Positions 23,363 through 29,925 of a DNA stretch of 47,594 nt are shown one piece after another (positions within the stretch are counted from its first letter, which is position 1; every line of letters begins with the position of its first letter). Source of the DNA: a virus; IMG/VR virus record IMGVR_UViG_3300025102_000056, positions 1 through 47,594 of that record; one strand, 5' to 3'. The position numbers and the translations under genes are program-made. The notes beneath the pieces were generated by a model. That model had not been told where the DNA came from. It saw nothing but the letters and a program-made list of their open reading frames with translations, and made no database searches.

Positions 23363-23532
23363 GTAAAATAAAATGGAAAGAACTTCAGCCTGAGAAAATT
23401 TCTTGGGCTGAGGCTATATTGGAGGTAGAGGGGTTAGTTAATGCTGAGATATCGCACCTGAGAAAAAAAGGTAACGATAACATTGCTGATCTACTTCTTA
23501 AATCAATGCATGTAATCAAGAGAGGATATTAA
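23359..23532 (+). CDS. Small hypothetical protein, 57 residues
   Basis: This product begins MSKIKWKELQPEKISWAEAI and continues as two short helices with 'ISHLRKKGNDNIADLLLKSM'. TTGGAGGAA lies before the ATG, and the gene ends directly before the next ATG at 23533. No family is recognised. It belongs to a chain of at least six tiny genes with ATGA or TAATG junctions. Confidence 0.5.
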   Translation: MSKIKWKELQPEKISWAEAILEVEGLVNAEISHLRKKGNDNIADLLLKSMHVIKRGY

Positions 23533-23742
23533 ATGAATAAAGAATATCATTTAAAAAAATTAGATCGTCTTTATAAAGATTGGGTCTTGCATAGTAAATT
23601 TCATTTCATCCCAAAGCCTATGGAGATGGAAGAATTTATAGACGTAAATTACGAGCAGTTAACTCATGATCAATATAGGTTTTTGAGATCATTAATAAAC
23701 GTAACCGCACATGTTCAAAATTTTGAGGAGAATGAACAATGA
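23533..23742 (+). CDS. Small hypothetical protein, 69 residues
   Basis: This product begins MNKEYHLKKLDRLYKDWVLH and is rich in aromatic and charged residues, with a likely helical C-terminal part ('DQYRFLRSLINVTAHVQNFE'). GAGAGG lies seven bases ahead of the ATG. It overlaps the next gene by four bases (ATGA). Function is unknown. Confidence 0.5.
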   Translation: MNKEYHLKKLDRLYKDWVLHSKFHFIPKPMEMEEFIDVNYEQLTHDQYRFLRSLINVTAHVQNFEENEQ

Positions 23743-24092
23743 AAATAATATCATCTAGCTATAATTTTAATGAAGAAGAATGTAAAATAAAAACCACTAC
23801 ATCATATAATGAGATGCAAGATGTCATTAAAATGGACTGTCTAATTGATACAATATATGAATTAGAAAATTTGAGGGATAGCTTGCATGAAAAAATGTAT
23901 GGTAAAGAAAAAGATGAAGAATGTCCTGACGATTTAAGTAGGGTTAAAGTATGGCTTAAAGGAGAGGTTTCTGACGTAAGAAAACAATGTCACGAAGACG
24001 ATGTTGATGCTAGAGAACTTGGCATACTTGATGGAAGACTTGAATGTGCTGAAAATTTATTAGAGCAAATAGAAAAATGGGAGAATGAATAA
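23739..24092 (+). CDS. Hypothetical acidic helical protein
   Basis: This 117-residue protein has a short N-terminal beta part ('KIISSSYNFNEEECKIKTTT') and long acidic helices ('CLIDTIYELENLRDSLHEKM', 'ARELGILDGRLECAENLLEQ'). It has four Cys spread without a zinc pattern. It starts in an ATGA overlap with the upstream gene and ends in a TAATGG overlap with the membrane-protein gene. I do not recognise a family. Confidence 0.5.
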   Translation: MKIISSSYNFNEEECKIKTTTSYNEMQDVIKMDCLIDTIYELENLRDSLHEKMYGKEKDEECPDDLSRVKVWLKGEVSDVRKQCHEDDVDARELGILDGRLECAENLLEQIEKWENE

Positions 24093-24289
24093 TGGATAAT
24101 ATAGATAGAATTTTATTATTCTTGATGGGTATATGTGTAATGCTTATGTCCATTGTAACATTAGCTGATCCTGACGGATATTATATGCAAAGTATAGAGG
24201 GAATATTTATAACTTTGTTTATAGGCTCTATTGGATTAACAATGATACTTGTCAGTTTTGGCAGTATCTTTTTCAAGTCAAATAATTAG
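24092..24289 (+). CDS. Small two-segment membrane protein
   Basis: This 65-residue protein has two hydrophobic stretches, about residues 6-24 ('ILLFLMGICVMLMSIVTLAD') and about 38-60 ('IFITLFIGSIGLTMILVSFG'), separated by a short polar loop. It should insert in the inner membrane. The gene overlaps its neighbour by one base. It lies just before the structured region that precedes the cell-wall hydrolase operon, so it could be a holin for that hydrolase, but superinfection or envelope roles are equally possible. Confidence 0.55.
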   Translation: MDNIDRILLFLMGICVMLMSIVTLADPDGYYMQSIEGIFITLFIGSIGLTMILVSFGSIFFKSNN

Positions 24290-24592
24290 AGGGAGAGGTC
24301 ACTCCTATTAGGTGGGCAAAAGTGGATGCCTGAGGTTTTTTATATATATTCCCCTCTAACCTAAATGCTATACATCCCTAGATAATTATCCCCTCACATA
24401 TTTCTTTGAGATTTTTATTATGGGCAAAACCTAGACCTCTTTAAATTATGTCAGGTAAATGTATGGAAAGCCACAAACAAAGGCTCATTAGAGCCTTGTA
24501 CAGAGGGGTTGGCAGACCTCTCTGTACGAATACTAGTAAATTTAACAAACATCTCTGTACGAGCCGTGCATGGATAAAATGGAGAATATAAA
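24286..24592 (+). promoter_or_regulatory. Structured leader with alternative hairpins
   Basis: TTAGAGGG (24286-24293) pairs with CCCTCTAA (24352-24359). Further on, AAGGCTC (24480-24486) pairs with GAGCCTT (24491-24497), and GTACAGAGGGGT (24498-24509) pairs with ACCTCTCTGTAC (24516-24527). A second CTCTGTAC at 24553-24560, followed by GAGCC, can pair with GTACAGAG and GGCTC instead, so the two states exclude each other. The repeat CTCTGTACGA occurs twice. The region ends at the next gene's ATG (24593). It resembles an attenuator layout. No known riboswitch is recognised. Confidence 0.55.
24448..24591 (+). CDS. Possible 47-residue ORF inside the structured leader
   Basis: An open frame begins MSGKCMESHKQRLIRALYRG and ends 'SRAWIKWRI', two bases before the next ATG. 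It is strongly basic. There is no good ribosome-binding site, and much of its sequence coincides with the hairpin arms, so it may be an accident of the structured RNA or a leader peptide. Confidence 0.25.
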   Translation: MSGKCMESHKQRLIRALYRGVGRPLCTNTSKFNKHLCTSRAWIKWRI

Positions 24593-24844
24593 ATGAACAA
24601 AAAAGGAAAAGGCGGTCACTCAAGCACTTATGAATTTTTAAATAAGGATGTTAGAAATTCTCATAAAGACCTTGTTGAACGTAACAAAAAAATGACACCT
24701 CAGGAATTGGGGATGGATGAAAAATTTGAAGATGTTCCTACTAGCTTATCAGATAAAGATAAAGAAATAGGAAGAGTTAATAAAGTGTCATCGTCAGGCA
24801 TTCAACACATGCGGGGCGGTAGTGCATTTGAGGAGGTTTCATAA
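24593..24844 (+). CDS. Hypothetical polar protein before the cell-wall hydrolase
   Basis: This 83-residue protein is highly polar (Lys, Ser, Asp, Glu) and begins MNKKGKGGHSSTYEFLNKDV. It has no hydrophobic core pattern and may be largely disordered. TGGAG lies nine bases upstream. Its stop overlaps the hydrolase ATG (TAATG), so the two are made together. No family is recognised. Confidence 0.5.
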   Translation: MNKKGKGGHSSTYEFLNKDVRNSHKDLVERNKKMTPQELGMDEKFEDVPTSLSDKDKEIGRVNKVSSSGIQHMRGGSAFEEVS

Positions 24845-25293
24845 TGCTGACAACATCATTAATGTGCTTGGCTCTCAACATATATCATGAGGCTAAAAAT
24901 CAAAGTTTCATAGGGCAAGTTGCAGTTGCACAAGTTGTCATGAATAGAGTAAATGATACAAGGTATCCCAATACAGTTTGTGAGGTAGTCAAACAAGGCT
25001 TAACTTACAAATGGAAACCATCATTCCCTATCAAAAATAAATGCCAATTTAGTTGGTACTGTGATGGCAAGAGTGACAAACCTAAACAAGGTAAGGCATG
25101 GGAAGATGCTAAACATGTTGCCAATGGTGTTTATAATGAGCATCTATCTGACTTTGTTGAGGGGGCAACACATTACCATGCTGACTATGTCAATCCTAGT
25201 TGGGCTGAAACTAAAACATATGTAATGAGAATTGATGACCACATATTTTATAGGTGGGACATTGAGGAAAATAAAAACTACCTATACGACTAG
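24844..25293 (+). CDS. Cell-wall hydrolase, SleB/CwlJ-like
   Basis: This 149-residue protein matches the SleB/Hydrolase_2 pattern: 'LALNIYHEAKNQSFIGQVAV' with the likely catalytic E16, 'QVVMNRVNDTRYPNTVCEVV', 'CQFSWYCDGKSDKP', and the end 'GATHYHADYVNPSWA'. Family members cut peptidoglycan (lytic transglycosylase-like activity) in spore germination and phage lysis. It has no convincing signal peptide. It sits in the early-type region, away from the T4-type lysozyme at 45806-46252, so the phage encodes two different wall enzymes. AGGAGG lies seven bases before the ATG. Confidence 0.82.
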   Translation: MLTTSLMCLALNIYHEAKNQSFIGQVAVAQVVMNRVNDTRYPNTVCEVVKQGLTYKWKPSFPIKNKCQFSWYCDGKSDKPKQGKAWEDAKHVANGVYNEHLSDFVEGATHYHADYVNPSWAETKTYVMRIDDHIFYRWDIEENKNYLYD

Positions 25294-25313
25294 AAGTTAA
25301 ATTAAACTTTTAG
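25291..25313 (+). repeat. Dispersed palindrome overlapping the hydrolase stop
   Basis: TAGAAGTTAAATTAAACTTT followed by TAG. The first TAG is the stop codon of the hydrolase gene. Half-sites AAGTT and AACTT are six bases apart with AATT at the centre. Confidence 0.8.
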
Positions 25314-25398
25314 ATAATTACCTACCTTAACAGAACCAAATATACACAACAGTCCTTTCTGAGGGCATCGTAAGTTCAACTATAAAAGGAAAAAGGTA

Positions 25399-25539
25399 AT
25401 GAAAAAATCTATTAATAAAGATAAGAAAAAGTTTTTACGTTTAATTTGTTTAACTGAAAATGAAAAGAGAATTATGCAAAAATATAAATGCACTAATCTA
25501 GCAATAAATAAATTATTCTTAAAAAGAGTTAATAGATAA
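25399..25539 (+). CDS. Small basic protein, 46 residues
   Basis: The ATG at 25399 follows AAAGGAAAAAGGTA, a good ribosome site. The product begins MKKSINKDKKKFLRLICLTE and is strongly basic with a helical middle, possibly a small DNA-binding or ribbon-helix-helix-like protein ('ICLTENEKRIMQKYKCTNLA'). It is the last rightward gene before the convergent terminator. No family is confirmed. Confidence 0.5.
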   Translation: MKKSINKDKKKFLRLICLTENEKRIMQKYKCTNLAINKLFLKRVNR

Positions 25540-25549
25540 AAAAAAGAAT

Positions 25550-25576
25550 GAGGGCGGTATTGGAGTTACCGCCCTC
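25550..25576. terminator. Bidirectional hairpin terminator between convergent operons
   Basis: GAGGGCGGTA (25550-25559) and TACCGCCCTC (25567-25576) form a perfect 10-bp stem with a seven-base loop. Read on the minus strand it is followed by ATTCTTTTTTTTTATC, a strong U-run, so it ends the leftward primase operon. On the plus strand it lies 11 bases after the last early gene and would also end that transcript, less efficiently. Confidence 0.88.
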
Positions 25577-25644
25577 TTGCGTAAGAAGTGAGATGCTGAG
25601 AAAACAATCACTTTCACAAAACATAATCCCACCTTTTAATTAAG

Positions 25645-26109
25645 TCAACTATTTCCCCAACTTTCATAAAAGTTTTTTATTGGCTTAACAATCCCACCTA
25701 TATTATTTTCAATAAATTCAATATCAATACGACTTAAATCCTTATCAGTTATTATTTTTAACAGAGTGTCGTAAACCTTAGATCCACCTGCTGATCTAGA
25801 CGATCGTAAGCATTCAAAAACTTTTGTTCTTAAAATCTCGTTGTCATTGCTATTGGTGTCGTGGCTAGCGATAATTCTTGGATTGTAATTGGATGCCCTT
25901 ATCCCCACCATACCTGATCTATTGTAGTCCATTTGGAGTTTATCTAATATCATGAAGTGATCTAGCGATATACTATCATGGAGTAGCAACTTGTCTAAAC
26001 AAGTCTGATCAACCACTCGCATCCTTACTTTATTTGATTTGCCTATAAACTCAGGCTTAACTGTTTTATTTTCAAAATGGTAAGTCTTCGTCATCTTCTT
26101 CTTTTTCAT
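25645..26109 (-). CDS. Hypothetical protein after the primase-helicase
   Basis: I start at ATG 26109 (MKKKKMTKTYHFENKTVKPE), five bases after AGAAG, overlapping the end of the primase-helicase gene by 38 bases; ATG 26094 is an alternative. The 154-residue protein has 'RMRVVDQTCLDKLLLHDSIS', 'LDHFMILDKLQMDYNRSGMV' and 'VFECLRSSRSAGGSKVYDTL'. The pattern of a basic start then helices recalls small alphaproteobacterial/phage DUF6456-type helix-turn-helix proteins, but only loosely. It ends 69 bases before the convergent terminator. A replication or regulatory role is inferred from position. Confidence 0.55.
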   Translation of the reverse strand: MKKKKMTKTYHFENKTVKPEFIGKSNKVRMRVVDQTCLDKLLLHDSISLDHFMILDKLQMDYNRSGMVGIRASNYNPRIIASHDTNSNDNEILRTKVFECLRSSRSAGGSKVYDTLLKIITDKDLSRIDIEFIENNIGGIVKPIKNFYESWGNS

Positions 26110-27901
26110 AATAACTTCTAGGCGGAGATTTTGCTTTTGGCATATTGTATCCGCTTGGTGCAAGCATGTCCTCAGCATGAGAACTTTTGTCTACACTATT
26201 ATACCTAGATGTTATTTTGTCAAAAGACAAGTCACAATCCCCAATAGAACCCACCCAAGAAAATCTACATTTCCAAATCATTATCTGACTTATGCTTGAC
26301 GTTGATGGCTTAGGTCTATGAACAGTTAGTCCTATGTCAGCTTTAGCAAACCAACTGGCTGAACCTGATATATCGTATCCTTTTGGTGGTGGAACAGTCC
26401 CGTCATCTTTCCTCATCATTTTTGTTGGATGAGCAACAAACCAAATATGTATGCCATGTGCCTGAGCAAAAACTCTCAGGGCAGTCAACATATCTGAAAT
26501 CCAATCTGTCTCAGAAGTTAAATTATCTTTTGAGATATAATTGTATGGATCAATTACAACTCCCCTAACTCCATGCCTCATTACCGCAACTTTCATTCTT
26601 TCCATAATGCTATCTAACGTAGATAGCGAGCCATCTGCCTGATACAAAAATGAAAAATGATCTTGCACAAATTTCTTCCCCTCAATCAAATCTTCCTTAT
26701 TTAATTTTGGTGTAATGCCATCAAAAAATGGCTTGCCTACATGCTTACTTATTAACTTGGCTATATGTATTCTAGGCTCATTTTCAAAAGAACATATTCC
26801 AAATTTCCATCCTTTTTCTTTTGCTATGTTTACCATTATCTGATCAACAAACTCTGACTTACCGCTTGATGGATGCCCCGTAACAACTGTTAGCTGACCC
26901 TCGACAATCGTATATAGCGGGTCTACTTCCTCATATCCCGTTGATGCCCCTGAGCCTACACCTTTCTCATATATCTCATCGACTTCCTCATAAAAATGCG
27001 ATGCATCGTAAAGACCTGAAACGGGATACGGCTTAGGATTTGATGCAATCTCATCTAACTTTGTTTTGCCGTGCTTTACTAAAACTTCATTAGCATCCTT
27101 GCAGTCCTCAGGATAATCTAATTTGTAACATCTGTCCTTACCAACTCTTCTAGCTATCTCTTCAGCCATTGCCTGACCTGACTTGTCGTTATCCATAGCT
27201 ATAACAACCTTGTCACACAGTTCTAATTTCTTCTTGGCATTCCAAATAAACTTAAATTTCCCGTCTTCATGTGCATCTATCTTGCCATCAACCACTTTCA
27301 TTACTGCTCCATGTGGTATCGAAACAACAGATTTGTACCCCGCCTCGATAAATGAAAGTGCATCCATTTCCCCCTCGCAAATAATAATCCAATCGTTAGT
27401 CTCAACATTATCTATATTGAAAAAATTAACCGCTGATCCCTGAGAAGAAAATCCCTTACTTGGAAACGACCTCAGCTTTGCAAATTCAGTATTGCCCTTG
27501 TTGACATACGGAAAAACCAAACAAGGCATCTCTTTTTTCTCTGATGCAATGTAATGTTTTTTAAATTTTACCCCTACTATTTTTGCGGTATTTTCTGATA
27601 TCCCTCTGCTTTTTAAATAATCTATACTGCCATTCTCAACTGATAAATCATCCCATCTTTTGTCTACAGCATGAACCACATTGCTCCTCCTTATCAGCCT
27701 AAAGTTATTATCTCCAATTTTTACAGACCCGTTTTGATTGCAATGCCAACAATTATAAATAACAAGACTGCTATCTACTTTTAATGACATTGTTTTCTGA
27801 TCTTTTTTCTTTCGCTTATGCGAACAAAAGGGGCAGTTAACCTTGTGTTGACCGCTACCTAATCTGAGGGCATTAGCCCTGATGTTTGATGCTAGTTCCA
27901 T
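26072..27901 (-). CDS. Primase-helicase (T7 gp4-like)
   Basis: This 609-residue replication protein joins primase and helicase. The Zn-binding domain has C23, C26, C51 and C54. The TOPRIM domain has EGEMD at 176-180 and DND at 237-239. The RecA-like DnaB-type helicase domain has Walker A GHPSSGKS at 342-349 and a Walker B 'GVVIDPYNYI' near 440-450. It primes lagging strands and unwinds the fork. The C-terminus ends EKEEDDEDLPF, resembling the acidic tip of SSB proteins, which recruits replication partners. No phage DNA polymerase is present in the window. The promoter and GCGTAAGGAG ribosome site lie just upstream. Confidence 0.92.
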   Translation of the reverse strand: MELASNIRANALRLGSGQHKVNCPFCSHKRKKKDQKTMSLKVDSSLVIYNCWHCNQNGSVKIGDNNFRLIRRSNVVHAVDKRWDDLSVENGSIDYLKSRGISENTAKIVGVKFKKHYIASEKKEMPCLVFPYVNKGNTEFAKLRSFPSKGFSSQGSAVNFFNIDNVETNDWIIICEGEMDALSFIEAGYKSVVSIPHGAVMKVVDGKIDAHEDGKFKFIWNAKKKLELCDKVVIAMDNDKSGQAMAEEIARRVGKDRCYKLDYPEDCKDANEVLVKHGKTKLDEIASNPKPYPVSGLYDASHFYEEVDEIYEKGVGSGASTGYEEVDPLYTIVEGQLTVVTGHPSSGKSEFVDQIMVNIAKEKGWKFGICSFENEPRIHIAKLISKHVGKPFFDGITPKLNKEDLIEGKKFVQDHFSFLYQADGSLSTLDSIMERMKVAVMRHGVRGVVIDPYNYISKDNLTSETDWISDMLTALRVFAQAHGIHIWFVAHPTKMMRKDDGTVPPPKGYDISGSASWFAKADIGLTVHRPKPSTSSISQIMIWKCRFSWVGSIGDCDLSFDKITSRYNSVDKSSHAEDMLAPSGYNMPKAKSPPRSYYEKEEDDEDLPF

Positions 27902-27925
27902 GTTTTCTCCTTACGCAATTTGAAA

Positions 27926-27954
27926 AAGATAGTGCCATAAAAAATAATCGTCAA
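27926..27954 (-). promoter_or_regulatory. Promoter of the primase-helicase operon
   Basis: On the minus strand TTGACG (27954-27949), a 17-base spacer and TATCTT (27931-27926) are followed by GCGTAAGGAGAAAACATG. This closely matches the plus-strand promoter at 28725-28753, which has TTGACA, 17 bases, TATCTA and GCGTAAGGAGAAA. Confidence 0.7.
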
Positions 27955-28031
27955 TGAAAAAAAATATTATTTTTATAAGTTTGGGAACTAAATACTTTCT
28001 TTCTCATACGCCCCATACTTGCCCATGTACT

Positions 28032-28059
28032 CCAAAAGTTAATTTTAACTTCTACTAGT
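28032..28059 (-). repeat. Dispersed palindrome beside ACTAGT array B
   Basis: On the minus strand it reads AGTAGAAGTTAAAATTAAC then TTTTGG; the arms AAGTTAA and TTAACTT flank AA. It abuts the first ACTAGT copies of array B and lies about 80 bases upstream of the primase promoter. Confidence 0.75.
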
Positions 28060-28135
28060 ATTACTAGTTATAACTAGTATATATATAACTAGTTTATATT
28101 ATATATATTTATAACTAGTTCTTGTTATAACTAGT
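28054..28135. repeat. ACTAGT array B: six copies in 82 bp
   Basis: ACTAGT begins at 28054, 28063, 28073, 28088, 28114 and 28130. The palindrome ACTAGTTATAACTAGT at 28063-28078 is identical to that of array A at 16341-16356. The last copy contains the TAG stop of the gene ending at 28131, and both arrays end ATAACTAGTAGGG. Spacers are A+T-only. It sits upstream of the primase-helicase gene, again on the 5' side of a leftward gene. Confidence 0.82.
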
Positions 28136-28457
28136 AGGGGGAACTTCTATTTTGAATTGTCTTCTTCAACTTCTCGCCCAAGTATCTAGCAACGATAGGT
28201 TTACTGTTTGCAATTTCAAATAAATATTTTTTCAGTCTACTCGCATTTAACTCTGCCATATCGCAAACCTGATCATAGTCATCGCTGATAATCCACTCAG
28301 CCACAGATAGCTTTTCTTTTGCAGTCCCTAAATACAAATCAGAAATCGCTTGGCACATCACATGTTTCCAGAGTCGACACTCTGACATGAGTTCTTGGTC
28401 TTTCTCTATCCAATCCCCAATATATATACTTTTGTTTAACTTGTCTGTCGTTAGCAT
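28131..28457 (-). CDS. Conserved small phage protein overlapping the RusA gene
   Basis: I start at ATG 28457, four bases after AAGGAAAG; that start gives 108 residues and an overlap of 119 bases with the end of the resolvase gene. A later ATG at 28388 would shorten the overlap but has a poor ribosome site. The conserved core 'ECRLWKHVMCQAISDLYLGT', 'LSVAEWIISDDYDQVCDMAE' and 'LNASRLKKYLFEI' matches a small helical family often found in phage replication regions, of unknown role. The stop lies in ACTAGT array B. Confidence 0.65.
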   Translation of the reverse strand: MLTTDKLNKSIYIGDWIEKDQELMSECRLWKHVMCQAISDLYLGTAKEKLSVAEWIISDDYDQVCDMAELNASRLKKYLFEIANSKPIVARYLGEKLKKTIQNRSSPY

Positions 28458-28731
28458 ATATCTTTCCTTGCATACAATCCAAGATAACACTCTCATCTAG
28501 ATCAGGTCTTCTTGAAGAGTAATATATAACTAACTCTACTTTGACATCTTTTTCAATAAGATTTTCTAATTGTGGGCATTGAAGAGCAAAAATCTTTTCG
28601 TAATTTCTAGCTTTATCTGATTTTATCAGGGCGGGTCTTTTGCCAAATGTAACTATTTTTCTTGAGTTTGACTTACTTGCGGGTTCGCCCTCGATAATAA
28701 AATTTATTTTTTTTTGGGTTTCTGTTGACAT
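28339..28731 (-). CDS. rusA: RusA-like Holliday junction resolvase
   Basis: This 130-residue protein shows the RusA pattern: an N-terminal strand 'INFIIEGEPASKSNSRKIVT', then 'YYSSRRPDLDESVILDCMQG' with the acidic D-x-D catalytic cluster and 'KIYANDRQVKQKYIYWGLDR', where the usual D-D is N-D. RusA cuts four-way junctions, which fits recombination-dependent replication and concatemer processing. It is the first gene of the leftward replication operon, diverging from the exonuclease. Its start codon overlaps the -35 element of the opposing promoter. Confidence 0.78.
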   Translation of the reverse strand: MSTETQKKINFIIEGEPASKSNSRKIVTFGKRPALIKSDKARNYEKIFALQCPQLENLIEKDVKVELVIYYSSRRPDLDESVILDCMQGKIYANDRQVKQKYIYWGLDRERPRTHVRVSTLETCDVPSDF

Positions 28732-28753
28732 AAATTGGTATTCCTATTATCTA
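28725..28753 (+). promoter_or_regulatory. Promoter of the recombination operon
   Basis: TTGACA (28725-28730), a 17-base spacer and TATCTA (28748-28753) are followed by GCGTAAGGAGAAA at the ribosome site of the exonuclease gene. The -35 element overlaps the start codon of the diverging resolvase gene. The layout copies that of the primase promoter on the other strand. Confidence 0.75.
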
Positions 28754-28777
28754 TAAAAGTGCGTAAGGAGAAATGAC

Positions 28778-29683
28778 ATGAAAATAACCAATAACTTTGG
28801 TATGCCACAACCTTTTGTGGACTTTGCCATAAACGACAAATACAGTAAAGGTAAAGCTGACATATCTGTCACTACCTTAATCGATAGCCCCAAGATAAGA
28901 TTAATGAAAGAAAAGCATGATCATCAGATAGAGGTGGATGCGGTTGATATGGTTTGGGCATTGTTTGGTACTGCGGTGCATTCAGTTCTAGAAAATTCAA
29001 AACAATCAGAAGATAGCATAACAGAAGAGAGATTGTATTCTACTGTTAGTGGTTGGGTTTTGTCAGGTGCGGTTGATAGGCAAGAGATAAAAGACGACAA
29101 AATAACCATAGTTGATTACAAGGTTACGTCAGTTTGGTCTGTAATATACGGAAAGCCTGAGTGGGAAAATCAATTAAATTGTTATGCCTATTTGGTAAAT
29201 GACAAACATGCTTTCAATAAAAGCAAAGTAACTAATCTTAAAATATGTGCAATCTTGAGAGATTGGAACAGAAGAGACGCAGAGAGAAAAGAAGACTATC
29301 CAAAAGCACCTATAGTTTTTGTTGATATACCTTTATGGGATCACGAAAAAGCATCAAAATATATAATTGACAGAATGGCTTTACATCAAGAGGCACAGAT
29401 TTTGGCTGATGTTCATGGGGATTTAGGTCTTTGTAGTTCTGAAGAAATGTGGAAAAAGAACGACACATGGGCAGTAAAGAAAAAAGGGCAGAAGAGGGCA
29501 TTGAGAGTTTTAGATAGCGAAGAAGAGGCTATCAAATACATTGAATGGCACAATGAAACGGACAAAGCATATGCCAAAAAAACTCATTTAGAAATTGAAT
29601 TTCGTGGTGGCGAGTACACACGATGTGGCAACTATTGTTCAGTTGCTGATTTTTGTAACCAATATAAAGGAAGATCGATATGA
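28778..29683 (+). CDS. PD-(D/E)XK exonuclease, RecB/Cas4-like
   Basis: This 301-residue nuclease has the RecB-like active-site order: H68 ('GTAVHSVLE'), D100 ('LSGAVDRQE'), D113 and K115 ('TIVDYKVTS'). The C-terminal region has three clustered Cys ('TRCGNYCSVADFCNQY'), as in Fe-S-containing Cas4/AddB-type nucleases. It probably resects DNA ends to make single strands for the annealing protein encoded two genes on. AAGGAG seven bases ahead of ATG 28778 supports the start. It leads the rightward recombination operon and overlaps the next gene by four bases. Confidence 0.82.
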   Translation: MKITNNFGMPQPFVDFAINDKYSKGKADISVTTLIDSPKIRLMKEKHDHQIEVDAVDMVWALFGTAVHSVLENSKQSEDSITEERLYSTVSGWVLSGAVDRQEIKDDKITIVDYKVTSVWSVIYGKPEWENQLNCYAYLVNDKHAFNKSKVTNLKICAILRDWNRRDAERKEDYPKAPIVFVDIPLWDHEKASKYIIDRMALHQEAQILADVHGDLGLCSSEEMWKKNDTWAVKKKGQKRALRVLDSEEEAIKYIEWHNETDKAYAKKTHLEIEFRGGEYTRCGNYCSVADFCNQYKGRSI

Positions 29684-29916
29684 CAGAAAAAATAAAGATA
29701 CCTAAAAGAGTTGTTAGGAAAGTTAAAAAAAGTGGTCTTGTAAAATTAAAGCCTAGAGTAATAAGCGAAAGACCAAAGGATAGGTCTTTAATAGCAGAGC
29801 ATATTGCAGAGGCTACAGGCAAAGCAAATGCAGTAGAGAAAAATATTTTCATAAGGGCATATCTTTATGTAAGTAATGCATGGAATAATTTTATTAATAA
29901 AATGTTTGGTATGTAG
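29680..29916 (+). CDS. Hypothetical basic protein in the recombination operon
   Basis: This 78-residue protein begins MTEKIKIPKRVVRKVKKSGL and is strongly basic in its first 30 residues, then helical with a hydrophobic end ('YLYVSNAWNNFINKMFGM'). It starts in an ATGA overlap with the exonuclease gene. No family is recognised; a nuclease cofactor or DNA-binding role is plausible from charge and linkage only. Confidence 0.5.
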   Translation: MTEKIKIPKRVVRKVKKSGLVKLKPRVISERPKDRSLIAEHIAEATGKANAVEKNIFIRAYLYVSNAWNNFINKMFGM

Positions 29917-29925
29917 GGGATTAAA

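Noticed and set aside
24286-24360. Glycine- or SAM-type riboswitch, suggested by GGGAGAGG and GGGCAAAAG.
   Set aside because: The remaining conserved elements (for example CCGAAGG of the glycine aptamer) are absent, and the downstream gene gives no metabolic link.
16327-28135. The ACTAGT arrays as CRISPR arrays.
   Set aside because: Repeat units are six bases, spacers are short and variable A+T sequence, and no cas genes are nearby.
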